A program made the position numbers and the translations under genes. From positions 1 to 8,371 of the forward strand of contig JAPYQV010000101.1 in NCBI GenBank assembly GCA_029937205.1: DNA of 8,371 bases. Reading direction: 5' to 3'. This stretch comes from Alphaproteobacteria bacterium (GTDB taxonomy: Bacteria > Pseudomonadota > Alphaproteobacteria > UBA828). Positions 1 through 6,959 of this stretch are shown here, in pieces. A model generated the notes under the pieces. That model was given only the letters and a program-made list of their open reading frames with translations. It had not been told where the DNA came from and searched no databases. Within the stretch, counting starts at the first letter, position 1. Every line of letters starts with the position of its first letter.

Positions 1-767
1 GCGTTGGCAAAACGACAACGGCGATCAATCTGGCGACGGCTCTCGCGGCCGTCGGCCTGCGCGTCCTGATCCTCGATCTGGACCCGCAAGGAAATGCCAG
101 CACGGGGCTCGGAATCAAGCCAGAATCCCGCCCACCCGGCAGTTACGGGCTGATTCATGGCGTTGCCCTGGCCGATACGGTGCGTCAAACGGAGATTCCC
201 AACCTCGACCTGGTGCCATCGACGGTCGAGCTCGCCGGTGCCGAGTACGAGTTGGCACAAATACCCCGGCCGCAATATCTACTGAAGACCGCCCTGCGCG
301 CGCAAGTGCTGGATGCTGAATCGCTTGAAGAGGCCCGGTCGCGTTACGATTATGTTTTGATCGATTGTCCGCCGGCGCTTGGCATGCTGACAATCAATGC
401 GCTGGTCGCGGCGGACTCATTGTTGGTTCCGTTGCAGTGCGAGTTCTTCGCTCTGGAAGGGCTCAGTCAGCTGCTCAACATATACGAACGGGTTCGCGAA
501 TCTTTCAATAGTGTACTACAGATTCAAGGCGTTGTTTTGACTATGTATGACAAGCGAAACAACCTATCAGAGCAGGTTGCGGAGGATGTGCGAAACCATC
601 TGGGAGAGAAGGTGTACGACACGGTCATACCGAGAAATGTGCGAATTTCGGAGGCGCCGTCATTCGGGAAGCCGGTGCTTTTGTATGATCTCCATTGCGC
701 CGGCGCCCAGGCTTACGCCCACCTTGCCAGCGAAATGTTGAAGCGCGAAGGAATCAGAGTTTCATGA
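1..767 (+). CDS. parA: Chromosome partitioning ATPase ParA (5' partial)
   Basis: This is a ParA/Soj-type deviant Walker A ATPase. ATP-bound dimers coat the nucleoid and move ParB-parS complexes to segregate the replication origin. The reading frame enters at base 3, and 254 residues are visible. They begin at VGKTT, the second half of the KGGVGKTT P-loop, so roughly 15 residues, including the start codon and the signature lysine of KGG, lie outside the window. LDLDPQGNASTG (visible residues 24-35) is the conserved A' region. YDYVLIDCPPALG, with its Asp near visible residue 121, is Walker B. RNVRISEAPSFGKPV is the typical C-terminal ParA motif. The stop overlaps the parB start as ATGA, which implies translational coupling. 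Chromosomal rather than plasmid origin is inferred from the housekeeping neighbours and the short, HTH-free form. GTG at 180 is internal and not the start. Confidence 0.96.
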   Translation, partial: VGKTTTAINLATALAAVGLRVLILDLDPQGNASTGLGIKPESRPPGSYGLIHGVALADTVRQTEIPNLDLVPSTVELAGAEYELAQIPRPQYLLKTALRAQVLDAESLEEARSRYDYVLIDCPPALGMLTINALVAADSLLVPLQCEFFALEGLSQLLNIYERVRESFNSVLQIQGVVLTMYDKRNNLSEQVAEDVRNHLGEKVYDTVIPRNVRISEAPSFGKPVLLYDLHCAGAQAYAHLASEMLKREGIRVS

Positions 768-1654
768 CCGCAGATTCATCGGGGCAAACGCCGCAACGCA
801 TGCGTGGTTTGGGTTCAGGTCTGGCAGCGCTCCTGGGTGACAATAGCCGAGCCGAGGGCGTAAAGAACGATTCCACACCGGCCGCCACCCGCGTTCTACC
901 AATCGGTAGTTTACGCGCCGGGCGTTTGCAGCCGCGCACAGAGTTCAATCAGGCTGAAATTGAGTCTCTTGCCGCATCCATCAGCTTACAGGGCATCATT
1001 CAACCGATTTTGGCGCGCCCGGCAAAAGATTCAGATGGCGATTATGAAATCGTTGCGGGTGAACGCCGGTGGCGCGCCGCGCAAATCGCTGGATTACACG
1101 AAGTACCTGTTATTATTCACTTTATTGGTGATCAAGACGCTCTGGAATTAGCCCTTATCGAGAATTTGCAACGCCAGGATCTCAATATTTTTGAGGAGGC
1201 GGAGGCCTACCAGCATCTCATTGCCGATTATGGTAATACCCAGGAAGATGTTGCGCGGGCCGTTGGCCGCAGCCGCAGCCATGTCGCCAATTCCGTCCGC
1301 CTCCTGGCCCTGCCAACCGAAATTAAGGAACTGACGAAGGCCGGCAAACTTAGTCCAGGCCACGCGCGGGTATTATTGGGTGTCGCAAATGCGCTGGAAA
1401 TCGCTCATAAGATTGTCAGAGAAAATCTCAATGTCCGGCAAACCGAAAAACTGATGCAAAAGGCAACTAACGGCCAATCTCAGCCGATTAAGGCGAGAAA
1501 AGAGAAGAATGCCGACCTTAGGGACCTTGAGGAGACCCTGACAACCCGCCTCGGATTAAGGGTGACAATCACCGAAAAAAAACGCGGTGGAAGCGTCAGT
1601 GTTCAGTATAAGACCTTGGAACAATTAGACGAATTCTTAAAAAGACTGCATTAA
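764..1654 (+). CDS. parB: Chromosome partitioning protein ParB, parS-binding CTPase
   Basis: ParB binds parS centromere sites, spreads as a CTP-gated clamp and stimulates the ParA ATPase. The start is ATG 764, giving 296 residues. It overlaps the parA stop, has AAGGA at 748-752 about 11 bases upstream, and puts the conserved RGLGSGLAALLGD peptide at residues 14-26 where the family has it; in-frame starts further upstream would read back into parA. The CTP-binding N domain shows GIIQP (77-81), GERRWRA (99-105) and ENLQRQDLN (133-141). A helix-turn-helix lies at about 159-181 (TQEDVARAVGRSRSHVANSV), followed by GKLSPGHARVLLG. The last 45 or so residues, ending in LEQLDEFLKRLH, form the dimerisation domain. 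Residues 27-43 look like a flexible linker. One oddity is that the usual GLGRGL or GLGKGL peptide here reads GLGSGL. No parS-like palindrome was seen in the window. Confidence 0.96.
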   Translation: MTADSSGQTPQRMRGLGSGLAALLGDNSRAEGVKNDSTPAATRVLPIGSLRAGRLQPRTEFNQAEIESLAASISLQGIIQPILARPAKDSDGDYEIVAGERRWRAAQIAGLHEVPVIIHFIGDQDALELALIENLQRQDLNIFEEAEAYQHLIADYGNTQEDVARAVGRSRSHVANSVRLLALPTEIKELTKAGKLSPGHARVLLGVANALEIAHKIVRENLNVRQTEKLMQKATNGQSQPIKARKEKNADLRDLEETLTTRLGLRVTITEKKRGGSVSVQYKTLEQLDEFLKRLH

Positions 1655-1659
1655 CGGCG

Positions 1660-2712
1660 TTACTTGCCGGCCCGCGCCGCACCACCGATTCGGATCAATG
1701 CGCGGGCGCAAATTTCAGCTGATGGCATGCCGGTGGTTTTGCACGCGATTTCCGCTTCGTTCAATATATCCAAGGCCTGGGCAATTCGCAGCATCGGCCA
1801 AAGCATGGTTTGCCGTTGAAAGGCGCGTCGGTATTTGAAAAATATCGGCGGGCGAAGTCCAGCAATCAACTGTTCGATTGATCCACCATCTTGTGCCAAT
1901 CCGACGACAAAATGGAGCTGGGCAAACCGCCTATTTACGCATCTAATTGCCCCAATGGGTTGAATACCCTGTTCGAATGCCAATTGTAGAAACCTGTCTA
2001 TATCGGCCAAATCACCACTTGCGACGGCATCGGCCAAATTATCAAGAGACAATTGACCGGCATCGGCACTACAAGCGGTAACCATTTCAAATGTTATATT
2101 CGTCACGGCTTGTGGTTCCAAATCCGCGCTGGCAGTCGCGTATAAAATCAGTTTTTCCAATTCACTGCGCACCTGCATACGATCCGTGCTGAGCCGGCTT
2201 AACAGCCAGACCAGTGCATCCCGGTCAATCGCAGCGTTCTCAGCTGATAGAAAGACAGACACATACTCCCGGAGTGAGTTGTCATCATCCTCGTAACAGG
2301 GGACGGCGGCCAGGTCCGGTTCCTTCTCAAATACTTTGCGAAGCGCCGAGCGCGGCGATAAATTCGCACACTCAATAACGAATAGTGTATCGCCGAAGTC
2401 TATTTCCAACCCGGCAAGGATACTGTCCGCAATGTTGTCTCCGGCATCTTTGAGCCAAACAGCCCGGCGCCCGCCACCAAACGAAAGTGCGGCCAATTCA
2501 TCGCCGATGCGAGCCGGATCATTCGTGATATCGCGGGCGTCCAACTGACAAAGCCGAAAGGCGTCGGATAGATCCTGAACCGCAAATTTGACAGCCGCTT
2601 TGGCGTGTTCGCGAACCAAACCACTATTGGCGCCATAAATCAGCAGCGCGCGAATGGTATCGGGAGGTTCGGCGCAAACACGCTCACCCCGGGCAGCTTT
2701 AAAAGCAACCAT
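1660..2712 (-). CDS. holA: DNA polymerase III delta subunit HolA
   Basis: HolA is the clamp-loader subunit that opens the beta sliding clamp. The 350 residues match alphaproteobacterial HolA. They include an N-terminal AAA-like fold with the degenerate P-loop region LLIYGANSGLVREHAKA (about 23-39), ALSFGGGRRAVWLKDA, LSPRSALRKVFEKEPD with the following PCYEDD, DRMQVRSELEKLILYA, and the C-terminal collar segment LRPPIFFKYRRAF with a closing K.TGMPSAEICARALIRI. As expected for delta, no working Walker A motif is present. ATG 2712 is the start: an in-frame TGA lies 30 bases upstream with no other start codon between, although the Shine-Dalgarno (GGGA) is weak. The gene starts 27 bases after lptE and is probably the last gene of the leuS-lptE-holA transcript. 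Its stop is 5 bases from the parB stop. Confidence 0.95.
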   Translation of the reverse strand: MVAFKAARGERVCAEPPDTIRALLIYGANSGLVREHAKAAVKFAVQDLSDAFRLCQLDARDITNDPARIGDELAALSFGGGRRAVWLKDAGDNIADSILAGLEIDFGDTLFVIECANLSPRSALRKVFEKEPDLAAVPCYEDDDNSLREYVSVFLSAENAAIDRDALVWLLSRLSTDRMQVRSELEKLILYATASADLEPQAVTNITFEMVTACSADAGQLSLDNLADAVASGDLADIDRFLQLAFEQGIQPIGAIRCVNRRFAQLHFVVGLAQDGGSIEQLIAGLRPPIFFKYRRAFQRQTMLWPMLRIAQALDILNEAEIACKTTGMPSAEICARALIRIGGAARAGK

Positions 2713-2739
2713 TGAACCAGTCCCAACCCAATCCGATGT

Positions 2740-3270
2740 TCAGGATTTCCTGCCATTGAAATAGATTACGAGCAAATCAAAAATCTCTTCACCACTCTCC
2801 CGCGCAGCACGTTCCGCAGCATTTTTTTCCGCTGAGACGGTGGCAAACTCCGACCCGACAACATTATAACTGGTCACGGAATAGGCCGTACCTTGATAGA
2901 TTATTACATCAGTCGAAAGATCGGTTAATGTAAACGTTGCGCTCATTTTAAGGTTATTTCGTGTTGCCGTATTATCCAGTTGAATTAACAAGGATTCGGT
3001 GGCACTGGTGAGTTCCACGGATAATCGGTAACGCGGTGATTCAGAGACACCGCGCGGCGTTAGTTTTTCCAGCAGACGATTGCGCAACAGCTGTCCATTG
3101 CGATTGGCAATGGGTGCCACGCTGACAAAGGCCAAGTCCTCTTGAATGAATTGCCCGCCGGGTTGATCGTAAACCGGTCGGAATCCGCAGCCGGTAATCA
3201 AGAAAACCGCCAATGCAAACGACACAAACAAAGCAACAAAAAGCCGTTGCTGTCCCCTAAAGTACGACAT
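2740..3270 (-). CDS. lptE: LPS-assembly lipoprotein LptE
   Basis: LptE is the outer-membrane lipoprotein that plugs the LptD barrel and helps insert lipopolysaccharide into the outer leaflet. From ATG 3270 the protein has 176 residues, within the family's usual range. Residues 1-27 are a lipoprotein signal: basic residues at R5 and R9, a hydrophobic run at 10-25, then lipobox ITGC with C28 as the lipidated residue. The +2 residue is Gly, which is compatible with outer-membrane sorting. GCGFRPVY right after cleavage is a hallmark of alphaproteobacterial LptE, and the C-terminal part ([24 protein letters not shown], shown here only by its ends YNVVGSEF and AAERAARE) fits the family. A TTG at 3291 would add seven residues, but ATG 3270 gives a cleaner signal peptide. 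The ATG lies inside leuS with a 14-base overlap, so translation is likely coupled. The assignment rests on motifs and synteny, because overall conservation of this family is low. Confidence 0.9.
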   Translation of the reverse strand: MSYFRGQQRLFVALFVSFALAVFLITGCGFRPVYDQPGGQFIQEDLAFVSVAPIANRNGQLLRNRLLEKLTPRGVSESPRYRLSVELTSATESLLIQLDNTATRNNLKMSATFTLTDLSTDVIIYQGTAYSVTSYNVVGSEFATVSAEKNAAERAARESGEEIFDLLVIYFNGRKS

Positions 3271-5863
3271 TGACAATCTTGCCTGGCACAACGATCACCT
3301 TACGCACGGCCTTTCCGGCGATGGCCCGCTGTACTCCTTCATCGGCCAATGCGGCCTTTTCAGCGGCAGCCTTATCGTGACCGCTGGGTAGTGTGATCGT
3401 CGCCCGTTTTTTTCCATTAACCTGTACCGGCAATACGATATTGTCTTCCTGCAAATATTTTGGGTCGGCGGTTGGCCACGCCATATTGAAGAGTGAATTG
3501 TTTGGGTCGAGGTGCTGCCATAACTCTGTACAAATATGTGGTGTCATCGGGGCCAACAAACGAACCACAATTTTTAAACCCTGGAGATATACTTCCGCAC
3601 TGGAGTGCTTATTTGACTGTAGTTCTCCCAAGGCATTGGTCAGTTGCCGGATGCGTGCCATCGCCCGATTAAAATGGAATTTCTCGAGGTCAAGCGTGAC
3701 GCCCTCAATTGTTTGATGAATTGTGCGTAGAGCGGAATCACTTGCCGCATTACCAACCTCATCCGAGGTACGTTCAATATTTTTAGCGGCGCTGCTCTCG
3801 GTAAATTCCATCACCATTCGCCACAATGAACCGAGATAACGCCAGGCACCCTTGATACCGGTATCGCTCCATTCCAAATCCCGCTCCGGAGGACTGTCGG
3901 AAAGCATGAACAGGCGTGCCGTATCGGCACCATAGGATTCGATGATCTCCTCCGGGTCGACGACATTGCGCTTCGATTTGCTCATCGATACGGACCGTCC
4001 GATGGTGACCGGAAAATTATCAGCCAACGTCACCATGCCGCCGGTGCCGTCCTCTTTAACTTCCTCCGGATAGAGCCAGTTGCCATCCGCGTTCTGATAG
4101 GTTTCGTGACAAACCATGCCCTGGGTGAACAGGCCGGCGAACGGCTCTTCAATGGTTACATAGCCACAACGTTTCATGGCGCGCATGAAAAAACGCGAAT
4201 AGAGGAGATGCAGTACGGCATGCTCCACACCGCCGATATATTGATCGACCGGTAGCCAGGCGTTGACATCGTCCGCCGACACTGGCTCGTCCGCGCGCGG
4301 CGAACAAAAGCGTGCGAAATACCACGACGAATCGACGAACGTATCCATGGTGTCGGTGTCGCGGCGCGCCGGGGCACCGCAAGCGGGGCAAGCAACATCG
4401 CGCCATGCGGCATGGTTATCGAGGGGATTGCCGGGCACCTCAAAGGTCACATCGTCGGGCAGGCGCACCGGTAGTTCTTCTTTCGGGACCGCGACCACAC
4501 CGCAGTCCGAACAATGCACCACCGGTATTGGGCAGCCCCAATAGCGCTGCCGGGAAATTCCCCAATCCCGCAATCTATAGTTGATAGTCGCTTCGCCCAG
4601 CCCCGCGGCTTCAAGCCGTTCGATGACACGGCTTGTGGCATCCTCGACGCCGAGGCCATCGAGAAAATCCGAATTAATCAGTTTGCCGTCGTCGGTATAG
4701 GCCTCCGTGCCGATTTCAAATTCTTCGGCGTTGCTGTCCGCCGGGCAGACCACGGGAATCACCGCCAAATCGTATTTGCGGGCAAATTCGAGATCGCGCT
4801 GATCGTGCGCCGGACAGCCGAAAATCGCTCCGGTGCCGTAATCCATGAGCACGAAATTGGCCACATAGACAGGCAACTCCCGGCCCTCGATAAACGGATG
4901 AGACGCGCGCAATCCGGTGTCGATGCCAATTTTCTCTGCCTTTTCAATGGCTTCCTCTCCGGTTCCGATAAGATTGCAGTGCTCGACAAAGGCAGCGACC
5001 GCGGGATTGTTCTTGGCCACCTCGGCGCTGAGCGGATGATTGGGCGAGAGCGCGCAAAACGAGGCGCCGAAAAGGGTATCGGGGCGTGTGGTATAGACTT
5101 CGAGCGGTGCCATTGGTTCATCGCGTGGCTCACCGCTGTCGTTTTCTTCGCCAATGAGCGGGAAAAACATGCGGGCACCGGTGGAGCGGCCGATCCAGTT
5201 GCTTTGCATAAGGCGCACTTTGTCGGGCCAGCGCTCAAGGCCGTCGAGCGCCTGCAGCAGGTCCTCGGCGTATTCGGTAATACGAAAGAACCACTGTGAC
5301 AGCAGGCGCTTCTCGATCACCGCACCAGAGCGCCAACCGCGCCCCTCAATGACCTGCTCGTTGGCCAGCACGGTATTGTCCACCGGGTCCCAATTGACCC
5401 AGGATTCCTTGCGGTAGGCCAGTCCAGCCTCAAGAAAATCGAGAAACATGCGCTGTTGATGGACGTAATAGCCGGGATGGCAGGTGGCGATCTCACGCTC
5501 CCAATCGAGTGACAGGCCCATCGACTTAAGTTGGCGCCGCATGGTCGCGATGTTGCTGTAGGTCCACTCGCCAGGGTGTACGCCGCGCTCCATGGCAGCA
5601 TTTTCCGCCGGCAGGCCGAACGCATCCCACCCCATGGGATGGAGGACATTATAACCGCGCGCCCGTTTGTAGCGCGCTACCACATCGCCCATGGTGTAAT
5701 TGCGCACATGGCCCATATGGATTTTTCCCGAAGGATAGGGAAACATCTCGAGGACGTAATATTTAGGTTGGTCCGATGCGGGGTCGGGCTGATAAGCCCC
5801 TTCGGCTTCCCAGCTGGCCTGCCATTTGGCCTCTATTTCCTTGGCGTTGTATCGCTCGCTCAT
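3257..5863 (-). CDS. leuS: Leucyl-tRNA synthetase LeuS
   Basis: This class Ia aminoacyl-tRNA synthetase charges tRNA-Leu and edits misacylated products. At 868 residues it is full length. The catalytic core shows [14 protein letters not shown], with the HIGH-type motif HMGH at 49-52. The inserted CP1 editing domain carries TTRPDT (258-263) and [15 protein letters not shown] (Asp at about 354 and 357). A Cys-rich zinc-ribbon-like insertion follows (CSDCG and CPACG), then [16 protein letters not shown]. The KMSKS loop is at 626-630 but reads SMSKS: the first Lys is Ser and the second Lys is kept. [21 protein letters not shown] and the tRNA-binding C-terminal domains (ending [14 protein letters not shown]) complete the protein. 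ATG 5863 gives the usual short N terminus, and the Shine-Dalgarno is weak. The gene lies 60 bases downstream of the DUF3576 gene and overlaps lptE by 14 bases. Confidence 0.98.
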   Translation of the reverse strand: MSERYNAKEIEAKWQASWEAEGAYQPDPASDQPKYYVLEMFPYPSGKIHMGHVRNYTMGDVVARYKRARGYNVLHPMGWDAFGLPAENAAMERGVHPGEWTYSNIATMRRQLKSMGLSLDWEREIATCHPGYYVHQQRMFLDFLEAGLAYRKESWVNWDPVDNTVLANEQVIEGRGWRSGAVIEKRLLSQWFFRITEYAEDLLQALDGLERWPDKVRLMQSNWIGRSTGARMFFPLIGEENDSGEPRDEPMAPLEVYTTRPDTLFGASFCALSPNHPLSAEVAKNNPAVAAFVEHCNLIGTGEEAIEKAEKIGIDTGLRASHPFIEGRELPVYVANFVLMDYGTGAIFGCPAHDQRDLEFARKYDLAVIPVVCPADSNAEEFEIGTEAYTDDGKLINSDFLDGLGVEDATSRVIERLEAAGLGEATINYRLRDWGISRQRYWGCPIPVVHCSDCGVVAVPKEELPVRLPDDVTFEVPGNPLDNHAAWRDVACPACGAPARRDTDTMDTFVDSSWYFARFCSPRADEPVSADDVNAWLPVDQYIGGVEHAVLHLLYSRFFMRAMKRCGYVTIEEPFAGLFTQGMVCHETYQNADGNWLYPEEVKEDGTGGMVTLADNFPVTIGRSVSMSKSKRNVVDPEEIIESYGADTARLFMLSDSPPERDLEWSDTGIKGAWRYLGSLWRMVMEFTESSAAKNIERTSDEVGNAASDSALRTIHQTIEGVTLDLEKFHFNRAMARIRQLTNALGELQSNKHSSAEVYLQGLKIVVRLLAPMTPHICTELWQHLDPNNSLFNMAWPTADPKYLQEDNIVLPVQVNGKKRATITLPSGHDKAAAEKAALADEGVQRAIAGKAVRKVIVVPGKIVNVVL

Positions 5864-5923
5864 ACTGTTCGGGTCTGGCCTCAGTTGGGTAAATACGTAT
5901 TAAAAAGAGGCACTTACGGCCGG

Positions 5924-6460
5924 TTACTCGCCGATACCACCGGTCCGAAGCTGGCGCGCGCGCTCCAAAATCTTGTTTTCGAGGCTGGTGACCGTGGCGG
6001 GATTGATCGAGCTGTCGATCCAGACGCCCTGATCGCCTTTCTCCTGGCGAAACACCGCGACGCGCAGGCCATCCGCTCTCAACGTCCGCGCCAAAATATA
6101 AATTGTCATTTTGAAGCGTTCGCTCGGCGTATCAGGTGGCGCGTACCAATCGGTAATTATCACACCGCCAAAGGGATCGGCGGACGTTAGCGGCATAAAG
6201 GAAATAGTATCGAGCGAGGCGCGCCACAAATGGCTGTTGACGCCAATTCCGGGGCCGCTTCCGGCATCATCGTCACCACCCGGGCCAAATAATTGCAGGC
6301 CATTACCGCCAAATACACTGCTGCTGGCGGTAGCGCCGCGTGATTTCTTCGGGTTCAAAACCTCATTCCCACCCGGGTCGGCAAATTGACAGGCGGCGAG
6401 CGCCGACATTAGGCATGCCAGGATTGCGGGGGTGATGATTTTGGTAATTTTCCGTCTCAT
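5924..6460 (-). CDS. DUF3576 family predicted lipoprotein, function unknown
   Basis: The 178-residue product resembles the DUF3576 family, which I know as a gene next to leuS in Alphaproteobacteria. Residues 1-23 form a lipoprotein signal (basic RRK at 2-4, hydrophobic core, lipobox LAAC) with C24 as the predicted lipid site. Residues 25-73 are low-complexity, Gly/Ser/Asp-rich and probably an unstructured tether. The conserved domain starts near residue 74 with VNSHLWRASLDTISFMPL, then ADPFGGVIITDWYAPP, ERFKMTIYILARTLRADGLRVAVFRQ, and a C-terminal helix LENKILERARQL. No catalytic motif is evident. ATG 6460 is preferred because it gives the signal peptide; GAAGGA sits rather far upstream (14 bases). 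As the first gene of the probable DUF3576-leuS-lptE-holA operon, it may serve the envelope, but that is inferred only from lipidation and its lptE neighbour. The biochemical role is unknown. Confidence 0.88.
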   Translation of the reverse strand: MRRKITKIITPAILACLMSALAACQFADPGGNEVLNPKKSRGATASSSVFGGNGLQLFGPGGDDDAGSGPGIGVNSHLWRASLDTISFMPLTSADPFGGVIITDWYAPPDTPSERFKMTIYILARTLRADGLRVAVFRQEKGDQGVWIDSSINPATVTSLENKILERARQLRTGGIGE

Positions 6461-6863
6461 TACTGCGCTCTGTATCCTTCAGCCAAATAGTCCAATTTGT
6501 TATTGCCGTGCATCGAAATTCGCGCCGACCAGACTCTTGACGCCCCGCCCGCGACTCGGCAGCACCTCTCGCGCCTGTCATATCACAATCCATGTCAAAT
6601 CCGCAAAATCTTGCTGTGTTCCCTCGAATTCGGTCGAAAAACATGGCTTAACGGACGATTGAGGTATTATTACCACATGTTGCGAAAATGATGAATGTGC
6701 GCGGTCCATTATTCTTGATCTTTGATTTAATTGGGATAAGTTTGGCTCTGGTTGTCCATGTAGGATGGCTTTATGTGCCATGTCGGCAGTTAGGTCACCA
6801 ACGGATAAGGGGCGAAAAGCTCTCAACGGGCGTAACGCCTTAAAATCTAGTGATTTGCCGGTA

Positions 6864-6893
6864 TTGGCACGGCGTTAACGAAACGATCACAAT
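6864..6893 (+). promoter_or_regulatory. Candidate porin promoter (sigma70-like)
   Basis: TTGGCA at 6864-6869 matches the -35 consensus in five of six positions. CACAAT at 6888-6893 matches the -10 in four of six, with an 18-base spacer. This would start transcription near 6900 and give a leader of about 60 bases. The first half, TTGGCACG, also equals a sigma54 -24 element, but the -12 position reads TAACG rather than TTGCA, so sigma70-type use is more likely. Another possible -10, TAAAAT at 6841-6846, lacks a matching -35. No transcription data support either choice. Confidence 0.3.
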
Positions 6894-6942
6894 CCAGGCG
6901 GTCTGGCCCTGCCAGCGACGAACTGGGAAACCATATCTCTCC

Positions 6943-6951
6943 GGAGGAGGA
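6943..6951 (+). promoter_or_regulatory. Strong Shine-Dalgarno of the porin gene
   Basis: GGAGGAGGA lies 8 bases before ATG 6960. It is the strongest ribosome-binding site in the window, fixes the porin start and agrees with abundant expression. The bases just before it (CTCC at 6939-6942) can pair with GGAG at 6946-6949 across a GGA loop, which could partly mask the site. Confidence 0.85.
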
Positions 6952-6959
6952 TTGAACAC

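Larger units (their letters stand above)
6461..6959. other. Divergent intergenic region between DUF3576 gene and porin
   Basis: These 499 bases separate two divergently transcribed genes and must hold both promoters. I see no tRNA, no convincing small gene and no IS remnant. On the minus strand the best weak promoter pairing is TTGCGG (6601-6606) with TATGAC (6577-6582), spacer 18; the match to consensus is poor. An exact TTGACA is present on the minus strand at 6593-6598 but has no -10 at a usual distance. Small perfect palindromes occur (CGAATTCG near 6624, CGTTAACG near 6873, GGCGTAACGCC at 6829-6839). The part from about 6640 to 6760 is noticeably more AT-rich than the flanking genes, as expected for regulatory DNA. 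A TTAA-N7-TTGA element lies at 6648-6662. Confidence 0.7.

Noticed and set aside
695..763. Upstream extension of parB to an in-frame start at 695
   Set aside because: It would overlap parA by more than 70 bases and add an Arg-rich non-conserved tail; ATG 764 matches the family N terminus.
4514..5299. Long plus-strand open frame (261 codons) within leuS
   Set aside because: It lies entirely antisense to a well-supported leuS, has no recognisable domain, and is explained by the codon bias of the gene on the other strand.
5892..5901. AATACGTATT palindrome between DUF3576 gene and leuS
   Set aside because: A 10-base palindrome in an AT-rich gap is weak evidence; no known operator matches and there is no second copy.
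5531..6190. Plus-strand open frame (219 codons) across the leuS start and the DUF3576 gene
   Set aside because: It is antisense to two supported genes and spans their intergenic gap, with no family resemblance.
6578..6826. Minus-strand 82-codon frame in the divergent region
   Set aside because: It has a low-information, non-domain sequence, no good ribosome site and lies in AT-rich regulatory DNA. Possible in principle, but not supported.
6829..6846. GGCG-TAA-CGCC followed by TTAAAAT as a terminator
   Set aside because: The stem is 4 bp and there is no T-run; it lies upstream of the porin promoter with no gene to terminate.
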